A stretch of DNA of 64,000 bases, taken from assembly GCF_034006665.1 (NCBI RefSeq), contig NZ_JAVESI010000015.1:3686-67685 (forward strand), read 5' to 3'. Each line of letters opens with the position of its first letter. Positions within the stretch are counted from its first letter, which is position 1. A model generated the notes under the pieces. That model saw only the letters and a program-made list of their open reading frames with translations. It made no database searches and was not told where the DNA came from. The stretch comes from Trichloromonas sp034006665. Lineage in GTDB: Bacteria > Desulfobacterota > Desulfuromonadia > Desulfuromonadales > Trichloromonadaceae. The position numbers and the translations under genes are program-made. This document shows positions 55,466 through 63,916 of this stretch, piece after piece.

Positions 55466-55723
55466 TTGATTTCCGATCAGGCCATGCATCTCACCAACCT
55501 GCTCAGTTTCGCCTTCTTCGCCAACCTGCCCTTGGGCTATCTGCGCGAATCGACCCGCAAATACTCGTTGCGTTGGTTCGTCTACATCCACATTTCCATC
55601 CCGTTCATTCTGGCCATGCGCATCAGCTATGAATTCGGCTGGGAAGCCGTCCCCTTCACCTTGGTCAGCGCCGTCGCCGGGCAGATGCTGGGTGGACGGA
55701 TCAAGCGCGGACGCCGACCGTGA
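55466..55723 (+). CDS. conserved small membrane protein
   Basis: About 85 residues with two hydrophobic segments (LLSFAFFANLPLGYLRE; FVYIHISIPFILAMRIS) and a basic C-terminus (GGRIKRGRRP). I recognise it only as a conserved hypothetical type. The start is uncertain: TTG 55466 has AAGGA eight bases upstream, TTG 55451 would add five residues, and ATG 55484 would drop six. It overlaps the DciA-like gene by four bases (GTGA), so both are probably co-transcribed with malQ. Confidence 0.6.
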   Translation: MISDQAMHLTNLLSFAFFANLPLGYLRESTRKYSLRWFVYIHISIPFILAMRISYEFGWEAVPFTLVSAVAGQMLGGRIKRGRRP

Positions 55724-56223
55724 GCCGGGAAAGCCGCCCGAAAATGCGCAAGGCCGCCCGGGTCGGCGGCCTGCTCGAAGAGGTTCTCCACGCCCGGGGC
55801 TTCGAGGACAAGATCCGCGAATATCGCACCTGGCTGATCTGGGACGAGACCGTCGGTCCGCAGATCGCCGCCCGCGCCCGGCCGCTGCGCATCCGCGACG
55901 GGGTGCTGGAGATCCGTGTCGACCAGCCGGTGTGGATGCAGCAGTTGCAGCTGATGAAACCGATGCTCCTTGGTCACCTCAATGACCGGCTGGGGGGAGC
56001 AGTCCTCCGCGACCTGTTCCTGCGTCAGGGGAAGAACCCGCCGGTCGCCCCCCCCGCCCCGCCATCGGCCCCGCCCTCCTGGCTCAAGATCGAGCTCGAC
56101 AGCAGAGAGCAAGAGGAGATTGAGGCCACTCTCGCTGCCCTCGACGACCCCGAACTGAAAAAACAGCTGCACCGCATTCTCACCCGCCAGAAACAACTCA
56201 CCAAGAGCAAAGGCAGTTCCTGA
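55720..56223 (+). CDS. DUF721/DciA-like protein
   Basis: A 167-residue protein. The N-terminal ~95 residues carry the DUF721 (DciA) core: GLLEEVLHARGFEDKIREYRTWLIWDETVGPQIAARARPLRIRDGVLEIRVDQPVWMQQLQLMKPMLL. A Pro/Ala linker and an acidic helical tail follow. DciA interacts with the replicative helicase DnaB and helps load it. The start is GTG at 55720, overlapping the upstream gene. Confidence in the family is good; the function is inferred from the family. Confidence 0.8.
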   Translation: MSRESRPKMRKAARVGGLLEEVLHARGFEDKIREYRTWLIWDETVGPQIAARARPLRIRDGVLEIRVDQPVWMQQLQLMKPMLLGHLNDRLGGAVLRDLFLRQGKNPPVAPPAPPSAPPSWLKIELDSREQEEIEATLAALDDPELKKQLHRILTRQKQLTKSKGSS

Positions 56224-56337
56224 ACCGAACCGCCCCGCGGACCCGACATCTTTGCGCAACAGCCACGCCACCTTGACGCTTCAATCCCGCCATTATATGC
56301 TCATCAAACCTTACAACACCAGCACCGGGAGGGACCG

Positions 56338-57816
56338 ATGAGCCGCTACATTCTTGCCATCGACCAAGGGACTACGGGCACCACCGCCCTGCTCGTCGAC
56401 CGCGACCTTGAGGTTCGCGGCAAGGCCACCGTCGACTTCCCCCAGCACTATCCCCAGCCGGGCTGGGTCGAACACGATCCCGAGGAAATCTGGTTTTCCG
56501 TCATTCAAGCGATACGCCGGGTGCTGGGACAAAGCGGGATCGACGGCACCGAGGTCGCCGCCATCGGCCTCACCAACCAACGGGAAACGACCCTGCTCTG
56601 GGAACGGGAGAACGGCCGACCGGCGCACAATGCTGTCGTCTGGCAGTGCCGGCGTAGCGCCGAAATCTGTCGGGAACTGAAGGATCGGGGACTTGAACCG
56701 CTTTTTTGCGAAAAGACCGGCCTGGTTCTCGATCCCTATTTTTCCGGCACCAAGCTTGCCTGGATGTTGCGCCGGTTTCCCGAACTGCGCCGCCAGGCCG
56801 ACAACGGCCGCCTCGCATTCGGCACCGTCGACGCCTTTCTGATCTGGCGCCTGACCGGCGGCACCTGCCATCTCACCGACGTCTCCAACGCCTCGCGCAC
56901 GTTGCTGATGAATCTGCACGACCTGGCCTGGGACGAGGAACTGCTCGGATTTCTCGACATCCCCCCGCAACTGCTCCCGGAAATCCGTCCCTCCGCCGCG
57001 ATCCACGGTCATACCCGGGGACTCGACATCCTCCCCGACGGCATCCCCATCGCCGGCATCGCCGGTGACCAGCAAGCGGCCCTCTTCGGCCAGCTCTGCT
57101 TCGAAACCGGCGAGGCCAAATGCACTTACGGCACCGGCGCCTTCCTTCTGGAGAATACCGGCAATCGGCCGGTCGCCAGCCGCAACGGCCTGCTCACCAC
57201 CGTCGCCTGGCAAATCGGCGATGAGGTCCGTTACGCCCTGGAAGGAAGTGCCTTCATCGCCGGGGCGGCGGTGCAATGGCTGCGGGACGGCCTGGGCCTG
57301 ATCCAGAACGCGGCCGAGATCGAAACGCTGGCCGCCTCGGTTCCCGACAGCGGCGGGCTGGTTTTCGTCCCCGCCCTCACCGGGCTCGGCGCTCCCCACT
57401 GGAAGAGCGAGGCGCGAGGCGTCATCCACGGCATTACCCGGGGCACGACGGCCGCCCATCTGGCTCGCGCCACCCTCGAAGGGATCGCCCTGCAGATTCA
57501 CGACCTGGTTCGGGCCATGAGCGAGGATCTCGGCCACCCCCCGCGCTGTCTCAAGGTCGACGGCGGCGCCGCCGGCAACGATCTGCTCATGCAGTTGCAG
57601 GCCGACCTGCTCGAAACGCCGGTCATCCGTCCGGCCCTGCTCGACACTACCGCCCTCGGCGCAGCCCTCCTCGCCGGACTGGCGGTGGGCTTCTGGCCCG
57701 CCCCCGAGGCCCTGAAACAAAACCGGCAGGAAGAAGAACACTTCCTGCCGACCATGCCGGAATCGGTGCGCGCCGAACTACTGGAGCGCTGGAACTGCGT
57801 TATTCAGGGGCTGTAA
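56338..57816 (+). CDS. glpK: glycerol kinase
   Basis: A 492-residue FGGY-family kinase. It has YILAIDQGTTGTTALLVD, GLTNQRETTLLWER (substrate Arg/Glu), KTGLVLDPYFSGTKLAWML, GDQQAALFGQ and TYGTGAFLLENTG, as in bacterial GlpK. It makes glycerol 3-phosphate for membrane lipid or catabolism. GGGAGGGACC lies upstream. It is followed by a dispersed hairpin repeat. Confidence 0.94.
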   Translation: MSRYILAIDQGTTGTTALLVDRDLEVRGKATVDFPQHYPQPGWVEHDPEEIWFSVIQAIRRVLGQSGIDGTEVAAIGLTNQRETTLLWERENGRPAHNAVVWQCRRSAEICRELKDRGLEPLFCEKTGLVLDPYFSGTKLAWMLRRFPELRRQADNGRLAFGTVDAFLIWRLTGGTCHLTDVSNASRTLLMNLHDLAWDEELLGFLDIPPQLLPEIRPSAAIHGHTRGLDILPDGIPIAGIAGDQQAALFGQLCFETGEAKCTYGTGAFLLENTGNRPVASRNGLLTTVAWQIGDEVRYALEGSAFIAGAAVQWLRDGLGLIQNAAEIETLAASVPDSGGLVFVPALTGLGAPHWKSEARGVIHGITRGTTAAHLARATLEGIALQIHDLVRAMSEDLGHPPRCLKVDGGAAGNDLLMQLQADLLETPVIRPALLDTTALGAALLAGLAVGFWPAPEALKQNRQEEEHFLPTMPESVRAELLERWNCVIQGL

Positions 57817-57841
57817 GGGCGAACACAAGATTCGCCCCTAC
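57817..57841. repeat. dispersed 25-bp hairpin repeat, copy 1
   Basis: GGGCGAACACAAGATTCGCC followed by CCTAC: a 7-bp stem GGGCGAA/TTCGCCC. A second copy with two changed bases lies at 59513-59537, and a shorter variant hairpin at 61582-61602. All three are in gaps between genes. Confidence 0.6.
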
Positions 57842-58158
57842 AAATCGTTGAGCAGCCGGTAAATTTTCTGTTCCAGTTCCCAGATGCCGGCGGCACGGTC
57901 GGCGGCGCCCTGTTCTTCCAGCAGGAGACGGGCACGGTCGAGCTGATTGTGGGCTTTGAGCAGCACCGGCGTCAGATCTCCCTCCAGACGGATGCGGGGA
58001 ATCTCCCCCACCGCTTCGTAGAGTTCCGAAATCCCTTCCGCCGCCTTGCGTACTTCCCGCAGTTCCCGCCCCTCTTCCTCGCCGGACGCGCCGGACATCT
58101 CCGCCAGCGCGGCTTTGACATCCACTACCAGTTCCCTATAACGCTCGGAAATGCTCAT
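57838..58158 (-). CDS. small helical coiled-coil protein of unknown function
   Basis: A 106-residue charged helical protein from ATG 58158 (AAGGAG eight bases upstream; ATG 58164 also possible). The sequence is rich in Glu, Leu and Arg heptads (RELREVRKAAEGISELYEAVG; HNQLDRARLLLEEQGAADR) and probably forms a coiled coil. No Cys or membrane segment. I recognise no family. A much longer frame extends to 59553 but is the shadow of the thiF-thiS region. Confidence 0.65.
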   Translation of the reverse strand: MSISERYRELVVDVKAALAEMSGASGEEEGRELREVRKAAEGISELYEAVGEIPRIRLEGDLTPVLLKAHNQLDRARLLLEEQGAADRAAGIWELEQKIYRLLNDL

Positions 58159-58270
58159 CGACATTGCTCCTTGGCTGACCATCCGGAATCCGCTGATGCG
58201 GGGTTTCAAGGACATCATACTAGTCAAAGCCCCCTGGGAAAACAACGAAAACCTTCCACTGGAAAAACCG

Positions 58271-58299
58271 TTGACTCGGCTTTGCGCATCTGCTAGCGT
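58271..58299 (+). promoter_or_regulatory. promoter of the thiamine operon
   Basis: TTGACT (58271-58276), a 17-base spacer and TAGCGT (58294-58299), about 20 bases before the TPP riboswitch. Confidence 0.5.
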
Positions 58300-58318
58300 G
58301 CTTACCACAATTTGTAAC

Positions 58319-58404
58319 GCCCTAGGGGAGTGAACCACTGAGAGTCCTGGCGACAGGATGACCCTTTGAACCTGATCCGGATCATACCGGCGTAGGGAAG
58401 CGGC
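58319..58404 (+). ncRNA. TPP riboswitch (THI element)
   Basis: The conserved elements are all present in order: AGGGGAG, then CTGAGAG, CCCTTTGAACCTGATC, and the CCGGCGTAGGGAA box. The terminator-like hairpin at 58431-58459 follows, just before the thiF-like gene. When thiamine diphosphate is plentiful it should stop transcription of the whole thi operon. Confidence 0.95.
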
Positions 58405-58430
58405 GCCCACCGGGAGAGAAATCTCCCGGC

Positions 58431-58459
58431 AAAGGCCGCTTTCATCGAGCGGCCTTTTT
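58431..58459 (+). terminator. expression-platform terminator of the TPP riboswitch
   Basis: AAAGGCCGCT pairs with AGCGGCCTTT across a seven-base loop and ends in five T bases. A further stem (CGGGAGA/TCTCCCG, 58411-58428) lies between it and the aptamer and may act as antiterminator. Confidence 0.8.
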
Positions 58460-58464
58460 ACGTT

Positions 58465-59271
58465 ATGCAGATCGAAATCAACGAACGCCCTACCGAGATC
58501 GCCTCCGGGACGACTCTCCAGCAACTTCGAGGTGCCGTCAAGCCCGAGGCCGACCTCTGCATCCGCAACGGCTTTCCGGAAAGCGAGGACGTTCCCCTGG
58601 CTGCCGGCGACCGGGTGGTCTTCATCCGCCGGGGGGAGATCCCCGCCGCCGGGGAACTGGAAGCGCTGATGGCCGCCCGCCACACCCCCGGCGTCCATGG
58701 CCGGATCAAAGCCGCGACGGTCGGCATCGCCGGTTGCGGCGGCCTCGGTTCGGCGGTAGCGGTCGCCCTGGCCCGACTCGGCGTGGGCCGGCTGATTCTC
58801 GCCGACTTCGATGTGGTCGAGCCTTCCAACCTCAACCGCCAGCAGTATTTCATCGACCAGATCGGCCTGCCCAAGGCCCTGGCTCTGCGCGACAACCTGG
58901 CGCGGATCAATCCCTACATCCAAGTCACCGCCCACTGCGCACGACTGACCGCCGAAAATATTCCCCCATACTTTTCGTCGGTGGAGGTGCTGGTTGAGGC
59001 CTTCGACGGTGCTGACCAGAAAGCCATGCTCGCCCAGACCTTTTTGACCCAAGTGCCGGGAAAACCGCTGGTGATGGGTTCGGGCATGGCCGGTTTCGGC
59101 CCGTCCAACAGCATCGTTACCCGTCGCGCCGCCGCCAATCTTTATCTGGTCGGCGACGGCGAAACCGAAGCGCGCCCCGGCGAAGGCCTGATGGCCCCCC
59201 GGGTCGGCATCGCCGCCCACCACCAGGCCAACGCCGTGCTGCGCCTGCTCCTCGGCGAAGAGCCGACCTGA
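58465..59271 (+). CDS. thiF: ThiF-family adenylyltransferase with N-terminal ThiS-like domain
   Basis: A 268-residue fusion. The first ~60 residues have a ubiquitin-like ThiS fold (MQIEINERPTEIASGTTLQQL...DRVVFIRRGEIP) but lack the terminal Gly-Gly needed for sulfur transfer. The rest is an E1-like enzyme with GIAGCGGLGSAVAVALARLGVGRLILADFDVVEPSNLNRQ (ATP site). It would adenylate the stand-alone ThiS encoded next. This matches the 'family 2' ThiF type. The ATG at 58465 lies right after the terminator hairpin with no strong ribosome site. Confidence 0.85.
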   Translation: MQIEINERPTEIASGTTLQQLRGAVKPEADLCIRNGFPESEDVPLAAGDRVVFIRRGEIPAAGELEALMAARHTPGVHGRIKAATVGIAGCGGLGSAVAVALARLGVGRLILADFDVVEPSNLNRQQYFIDQIGLPKALALRDNLARINPYIQVTAHCARLTAENIPPYFSSVEVLVEAFDGADQKAMLAQTFLTQVPGKPLVMGSGMAGFGPSNSIVTRRAAANLYLVGDGETEARPGEGLMAPRVGIAAHHQANAVLRLLLGEEPT

Positions 59272-59286
59272 AACAAGGAAATCGCT

Positions 59287-59487
59287 ATGGAACTGACGAT
59301 TAACGGAAAAACCAGACCTTACGGCGGAGCCCCAACCGTTGTTGCCCTTCTTGACAGCCTGAACTTGGACGCAAACCGCGTTGCCGTCGAGCACAACCGC
59401 GCCGTGCTGCTCAAGGAACGGTTCGCCGCCACCACCCTCAAAGATGGCGACACCCTCGAAATCGTTCAGTTCGTCGGCGGTGGGTAA
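59287..59487 (+). CDS. thiS: sulfur carrier protein ThiS
   Basis: A 66-residue ubiquitin-like carrier that ends in QFVGGG; the terminal Gly-Gly is thiocarboxylated and supplies sulfur to the thiazole. It lies 15 bases after thiF and precedes thiG. Length and fold are typical. Confidence 0.92.
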   Translation: MELTINGKTRPYGGAPTVVALLDSLNLDANRVAVEHNRAVLLKERFAATTLKDGDTLEIVQFVGGG

Positions 59488-59512
59488 AGGCACCCTGTCC
59501 ACAAACAAACCT

Positions 59513-59537
59513 GGGCGAACACAAGGTCCGCCCCTAT
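59513..59537. repeat. dispersed 25-bp hairpin repeat, copy 2
   Basis: GGGCGAACACAAGGTCCGCC followed by CCTAT, nearly identical to the copy at 57817-57841. It lies in the 65-base gap between thiS and thiG. Confidence 0.6.
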
Positions 59538-59552
59538 ATGAGGATAATGACA

Positions 59553-60323
59553 ATGGATGAACTAATTATCGCCGGACGCAAATTCAGATCGCGCCTTTTG
59601 GTCGGCACGGGCAAATTCGCCTCCAATGAACTGATGGTCGAAGCCATGGAGCAATCGGGCTGCGAAATCGTCACCGTTGCCCTGCGCCGGGTCGACATCG
59701 ACAACCCCGGGGATGCCATGCTCAGCCACATCGACCCGAAAAAATACCTGCTGCTCCCCAACACCAGCGGCGCCCGCGACGCCGAGGAAGCGGTGCGCCT
59801 GGCCCGGTTGGCCCGGGCCGCCGGTTGTGAGCCCTGGATCAAGCTGGAGGTCACCCCCGACCCCTACTACCTGCTCCCCGACCCCATCGAAACCTTAAAG
59901 GCGGCGGAAATCCTGATCAAGGATGGGTTCACCGTCCTTCCCTACATCAACGCCGACCCGGTGTTGGCCAAGCGCCTGCAGGAAATCGGCACCGCCACAG
60001 TCATGCCCCTGGGGGCGCCCATCGGCACCAACAAAGGGGTGCGCACCGCCGACAGCATCGCCATCATCATCGAGCAGGCGATCGTCCCGGTGGTGGTCGA
60101 CGCCGGCCTCGGCGCCCCCTCCCACGCCGCCTTGGCTATGGAGATGGGGGCCGATGCGGTCCTGGTCAACACCGCCCTGGCGGTGACGCCCAATCCGGGG
60201 AAGATGGCATCGGCCTTCAAAAAAGGGGTCGAAGCCGGCCGCGAAGCCTTCCTCTCCGGCCTCGGCGAACAGCGCCAGAAGGCCGAAGCCTCAAGTCCGT
60301 TGACCGGGTTTCTGCGGGATTAA
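59553..60323 (+). CDS. thiG: thiazole synthase
   Basis: A 256-residue TIM-barrel enzyme that builds the thiazole phosphate from deoxyxylulose phosphate, dehydroglycine and ThiS thiocarboxylate. It has LLVGTGKFASNELM, VTVALRRVDIDNPGDAML and the phosphate-binding VVVDAGLGAPSHAALAMEMGADAVLVNTA. Start at 59553 has GAGG about nine bases upstream; 59538 and 59547 are in-frame alternatives. The catalytic Lys region is normal. Confidence 0.95.
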   Translation: MDELIIAGRKFRSRLLVGTGKFASNELMVEAMEQSGCEIVTVALRRVDIDNPGDAMLSHIDPKKYLLLPNTSGARDAEEAVRLARLARAAGCEPWIKLEVTPDPYYLLPDPIETLKAAEILIKDGFTVLPYINADPVLAKRLQEIGTATVMPLGAPIGTNKGVRTADSIAIIIEQAIVPVVVDAGLGAPSHAALAMEMGADAVLVNTALAVTPNPGKMASAFKKGVEAGREAFLSGLGEQRQKAEASSPLTGFLRD

Positions 60324-60453
60324 AAAAACCAAAGGCATCTCATCCCCGCTCGCAGAGAACACAGAGAAAATCTCTAGCTTAAAGATGCGTCCTCGGTGTC
60401 CTCCAGTGAGCGCAGCGAACGAGCGAGAGGCCCATTTTAAGGTGATAAACAAA

Positions 60454-61581
60454 ATGACATTCCTCGACATCATTAAAGATTACGATCCCCAGCAGGTGCA
60501 GGAAAGCATTGAAAGAAAAACCGCTGCCGACGTGGAGCGGGCCTTGGCGACGGAGCGTTTGCGGCCCGATGACTTGCAGGCGTTGCTGTCGCCGGCCGCC
60601 GCCGGCTATCTCGAAGAGATGGCGGCCCGCGCCCACCGGCTGACCCTGCGGCGCTTCGGCAAGAACATTCTGCTTTATGCGCCGCTGTATATCTCCAACC
60701 TCTGCACCAATGGTTGCCGTTACTGCGGTTTTTCCGCCAGCAACCAGGTGCCGCGTCGCACCCTGACCCTCGACGAAGTCTGGACCGAAGCCAAGGTGTT
60801 GTACGACTTCGGTTTCCGGCACATCCTGCTGGTCACTGGAGAGTCACCGAAAGCGGTGGACAACGATTATCTGGCCGCCTGCATCAAACGCATCCGCCCT
60901 CTGTTCAGTTCAATTACCATTGAGGTCTACCCCATGGAAACCGAGGGCTACCGGCAGATGGTCGACGCCGGGGTGGATGGCCTGACCGTCTACCAGGAAA
61001 CCTACGACCGCGCACTATATAAAGAAATGCACCCATTCGGCAAAAAACGCGACTACAACTTCCGCCTGCTCACTCCCGAGCGGGGCGGCGCCGCCGGTCT
61101 GCGCCGCATCGGTCTCGGCTTCCTCCTCGGTCTCGGCGAGTTCCGCAGCGAAGCCTTCTTCCTTGGGCTACACGCCCTGCACCTCTCCCGCCATTACTGG
61201 CGTACCCAGGTAAGCGTCTCCTTTCCGCGCATTCGTCCGGCGGACGGCGGTTTCCAACCCTTGAACCCGGTTTCCGATCACGACTTCGTGCAGTTGATCT
61301 GCGCTTTGCGCCTACTGCTGCCCGATGCGGGACTGGTGCTGTCGACCCGCGAGAGCGCGCAGTTGCGAAACAACCTGATCCCCCTGGGGATTACCCAGAT
61401 GAGCGCCGGTTCCTGCACCGCCCCCGGCGGTTACGCCGACAAGGATCTGAGCACCCAGCAGTTTGCCATCGACGACGACCGCACCCCGGATGAGGTCTGT
61501 CGCCTGATCCGCGCCAGCGGTTACGAAGCGGTATGGAAGGACTGGGACGAGGCGTTCCTCGACAGTCAAAAAGCGATGTAG
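60454..61581 (+). CDS. thiH: 2-iminoacetate synthase (radical SAM)
   Basis: A 375-residue radical SAM enzyme, the anaerobic source of dehydroglycine from tyrosine. The cluster motif is CTNGCRYCGF (CxxxCxxC) near residue 86. LLVTGESPKAVDNDYL and VDGLTVYQETYDRALYKEMHPFGKK are typical ThiH segments. The ATG at 60454 with AAGG upstream is chosen; the frame is open to 60385. ThiH rather than ThiO fits an anaerobe. Confidence 0.95.
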   Translation: MTFLDIIKDYDPQQVQESIERKTAADVERALATERLRPDDLQALLSPAAAGYLEEMAARAHRLTLRRFGKNILLYAPLYISNLCTNGCRYCGFSASNQVPRRTLTLDEVWTEAKVLYDFGFRHILLVTGESPKAVDNDYLAACIKRIRPLFSSITIEVYPMETEGYRQMVDAGVDGLTVYQETYDRALYKEMHPFGKKRDYNFRLLTPERGGAAGLRRIGLGFLLGLGEFRSEAFFLGLHALHLSRHYWRTQVSVSFPRIRPADGGFQPLNPVSDHDFVQLICALRLLLPDAGLVLSTRESAQLRNNLIPLGITQMSAGSCTAPGGYADKDLSTQQFAIDDDRTPDEVCRLIRASGYEAVWKDWDEAFLDSQKAM

Positions 61582-61602
61582 GGGCGAGGCGTTGCCTCGC
61601 CC
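61582..61602. repeat. short hairpin variant of the dispersed repeat
   Basis: GGGCGAGGC-GTT-GCCTCGCCC, a 9-bp perfect stem, begins at the base after the thiH stop codon. It shares the GGGCGA arm of the two 25-bp repeats. Confidence 0.45.
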
Positions 61603-61641
61603 TGAGCGGACCCGATGGATCGCCCTTACCGGATATCTTCT

Positions 61642-62280
61642 ATGCCCAACCCGATCGATTTCAACCTCTATCTGATCACCGATCGCCGCCAGATTCCCGG
61701 CGGCGATCTGATTTCCGCAGTACGCGCCGCCCTGCGCGGCGGGGTACGTGCCGTGCAGTTGCGGGAGAAGGATCTCACCGCCCGGGAACTTCTGCCGGCG
61801 GCTCGGGAGCTGCGGGAACTGACCCGAGCATTTGGCGCCAAGCTGCTGATCAATGACCGTATCGACGTGGCCCTGGCGGTTGCGGCCGACGGCGTCCACC
61901 TTGGCGGCCACTCCTTCCCCGTCGCCGAGGCCCGCGCCCTCCTCGGTCCCCATCGCCTGATCGGCCTCTCCACCCACCACCGTGAAGAGATTTCCCTTGC
62001 CGCCCGCGACGGAGCCGATTTCGTCACCTTCGGCCCGGTCTGGTTCACCCCCTCCAAAGCCGCCTACGGCGCGCCGGTCGGACTCGCCGCCCTGCGCGAC
62101 GCTTGCGTCGCCGCTCCCCTGCCCATCTTCCCCCTCGGCGGCGTCACCGTCGCACGTCTCGCCGAACTCGTCGCCGTCCGCTGCCCTCGTGCCGCCTGCA
62201 TCGGCGCTATTCTCGCCGCCCCCTCGCCAGAAGACAGGGCCCGAGAATTCGTGAGACTCCTGTCGCCTCCCCGCTCCTGA
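61642..62280 (+). CDS. thiE: thiamine-phosphate synthase
   Basis: A 212-residue TIM-barrel enzyme that joins the thiazole and pyrimidine halves. It has LYLITDRRQIPGGDL, RAVQLREKDLTARELL, LLINDRIDVALAVAADGVHLGG and STHHREEISLAARDGADFVTFGPVWFTPSK. The ATG at 61642 gives the usual length; an upstream in-frame ATG at 61615 would add nine residues. It is the last recognisable gene of the riboswitch operon; no thiC or thiD is in this window. Confidence 0.93.
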   Translation: MPNPIDFNLYLITDRRQIPGGDLISAVRAALRGGVRAVQLREKDLTARELLPAARELRELTRAFGAKLLINDRIDVALAVAADGVHLGGHSFPVAEARALLGPHRLIGLSTHHREEISLAARDGADFVTFGPVWFTPSKAAYGAPVGLAALRDACVAAPLPIFPLGGVTVARLAELVAVRCPRAACIGAILAAPSPEDRAREFVRLLSPPRS

Positions 62281-62449
62281 GTTCCCAGCCAACCGCTCCC
62301 GGAAAGGTTACCGAAAAGGGACGTGCCCTTCTTTCATGAATGGCTGCCCGCGCGGATGCGTCATTCCCGAAGGGTGCTATACTTGGAATCTATAATATTA
62401 TTTTCTCAGCAAAACCAGGTGCAGCAGGTCGTCACGTCGGGGGCGACGG

Positions 62450-63916
62450 ATGGAGAAGATGGCAGAAATTCCTCAGAAACGACTGCACGCGGCCTTGCTG
62501 AAGCTCTTGGAAGCCTGGCCTTTGGCGGTGATTGCCTTCGACACCGGCGGTCGCATCCTCCACTGGAACCGCGCGGCCGAAGCAATACTCGGCTGGCCCG
62601 CCGAGGAAGTTCTCGGCCGCACCAGAGCGGATCTGTATGGTACGAATCATCATGACTACAATCAGGCTTTTTTACGCATCCTCTCCGGCGAAACCCTGAC
62701 CAACCAGGAAAAGCGCCACCCCACCCGATCCGGTCGGCTGATTGATGTCAGCTGGTCGGCCACCCCGCTGCCGGACGCCGACGGCAAGGCGGCGGGCGTT
62801 CTCGTACTGGTGGAAGACATCTCCCGGCGCAAGCAGTTGGAATCTGAGCTTTTGGAGTCGGAACGTTTTTCCCGGGATGTCGTCGACGCCCTGCCGCAAA
62901 ACATCGCCATTCTCGATGAACAAGGAACGATCGTCGCCGTCAACAAGGCTTGGCGCGAATTTGCCGCAGCCAACAGCCCCGATCCCGACCTCCTCTGCGA
63001 AGGGATCAACTATCTCGCCGTCTGCGATCACGCCACCGGCCAGGATGCCCAGGAGGCCGAGGCCTACTCGCAAGGGATCCGCGCCGTCATGAACGGCTCA
63101 CTCATTGAGTTTTCTCTCGAATATCCCTGCCACGCCCCCGAGCGCCAGCACTGGTACAACGGCCGGGTCAGTCGTTTCCCCGGAAAAGGGCCCGTTCGTA
63201 TCGTGATCGCCCATGAAAACATCACCGAGCTGAAACTGGCCGAGCAAGCCATTCAGCGCCTTGCCCAGTACGACCCCCTCACCGGTCTGCCCAATCGTAT
63301 GCTTTTGCTCGACCGTCTCGGTCAGAGCCTGATCACCGCCAAACGGGAAGATCTGCGCAGCGCCTTACTTTTTCTCGATCTCGACCGTTTCAAGCTCATC
63401 AACGACAGTCTGGGCCATGCCGCCGGCGACAAACTGCTCAAGGTCGTCGCCGAGAGACTGCGGGAAACCGTGCGTAAAAGCGACACCGTGGCCCGCCTTG
63501 GGGGGGACGAATTCGTCATTCTGCTGCATTCGGCACCACCGACCAAAGGCTTGACGCAGATTACCTGGAAAATTCTTCAGACCCTTTCCCGGCCGGTGAC
63601 GATCGAGGAACAGGAGATTTTCCCCTCGACCAGTATCGGCATCGCCCTCTTCCCCGATGACGGCAAGGACGCGGACAGCCTGTTGCGTTGCGCCGACATG
63701 GCCATGTACCGGGCCAAAGAGAGCGGACGCAACACCTATCATTTCTTTTCTCCAGAGATGCACCGTCAGGTACTGCAACGCATCTCTTTGGAACAGGGGC
63801 TCGTGCAGGCTCTGGAGCGGCAGGAATTTCAGCTGTATTACCAGGAACAAACCGAACTACACTCCGGTAAAATTATGATGCAATCGCGAAAAAAGCTCAC
63901 GCGGCTTGAGGCATGA
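62450..63916 (+). CDS. PAS-PAS-GGDEF protein with EAL domain cut off by an insertion
   Basis: A 488-residue protein. Two PAS domains (LAVIAFDTGGRILHWNRAAEAILGW; IAILDEQGTIVAVNKAWREF) precede an intact diguanylate cyclase domain with RLGGDEFVILL (GGDEF) near residue 345. An EAL domain then begins (LEQGLVQALERQEFQLYYQ) and breaks off after about 25 residues at HSGKI; the next 13 residues (MMQSRKK...) come from insertion-sequence DNA. The phosphodiesterase half is gone, so the protein can only make c-di-GMP, if it is stable. Confidence 0.85.
   Translation: MEKMAEIPQKRLHAALLKLLEAWPLAVIAFDTGGRILHWNRAAEAILGWPAEEVLGRTRADLYGTNHHDYNQAFLRILSGETLTNQEKRHPTRSGRLIDVSWSATPLPDADGKAAGVLVLVEDISRRKQLESELLESERFSRDVVDALPQNIAILDEQGTIVAVNKAWREFAAANSPDPDLLCEGINYLAVCDHATGQDAQEAEAYSQGIRAVMNGSLIEFSLEYPCHAPERQHWYNGRVSRFPGKGPVRIVIAHENITELKLAEQAIQRLAQYDPLTGLPNRMLLLDRLGQSLITAKREDLRSALLFLDLDRFKLINDSLGHAAGDKLLKVVAERLRETVRKSDTVARLGGDEFVILLHSAPPTKGLTQITWKILQTLSRPVTIEEQEIFPSTSIGIALFPDDGKDADSLLRCADMAMYRAKESGRNTYHFFSPEMHRQVLQRISLEQGLVQALERQEFQLYYQEQTELHSGKIMMQSRKKLTRLEA

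Noticed and set aside
57838..59553. Minus-strand frame of 571 codons
   Set aside because: Only its last 106 codons look like a gene; the rest is antisense to thiF-thiS and crosses the riboswitch.
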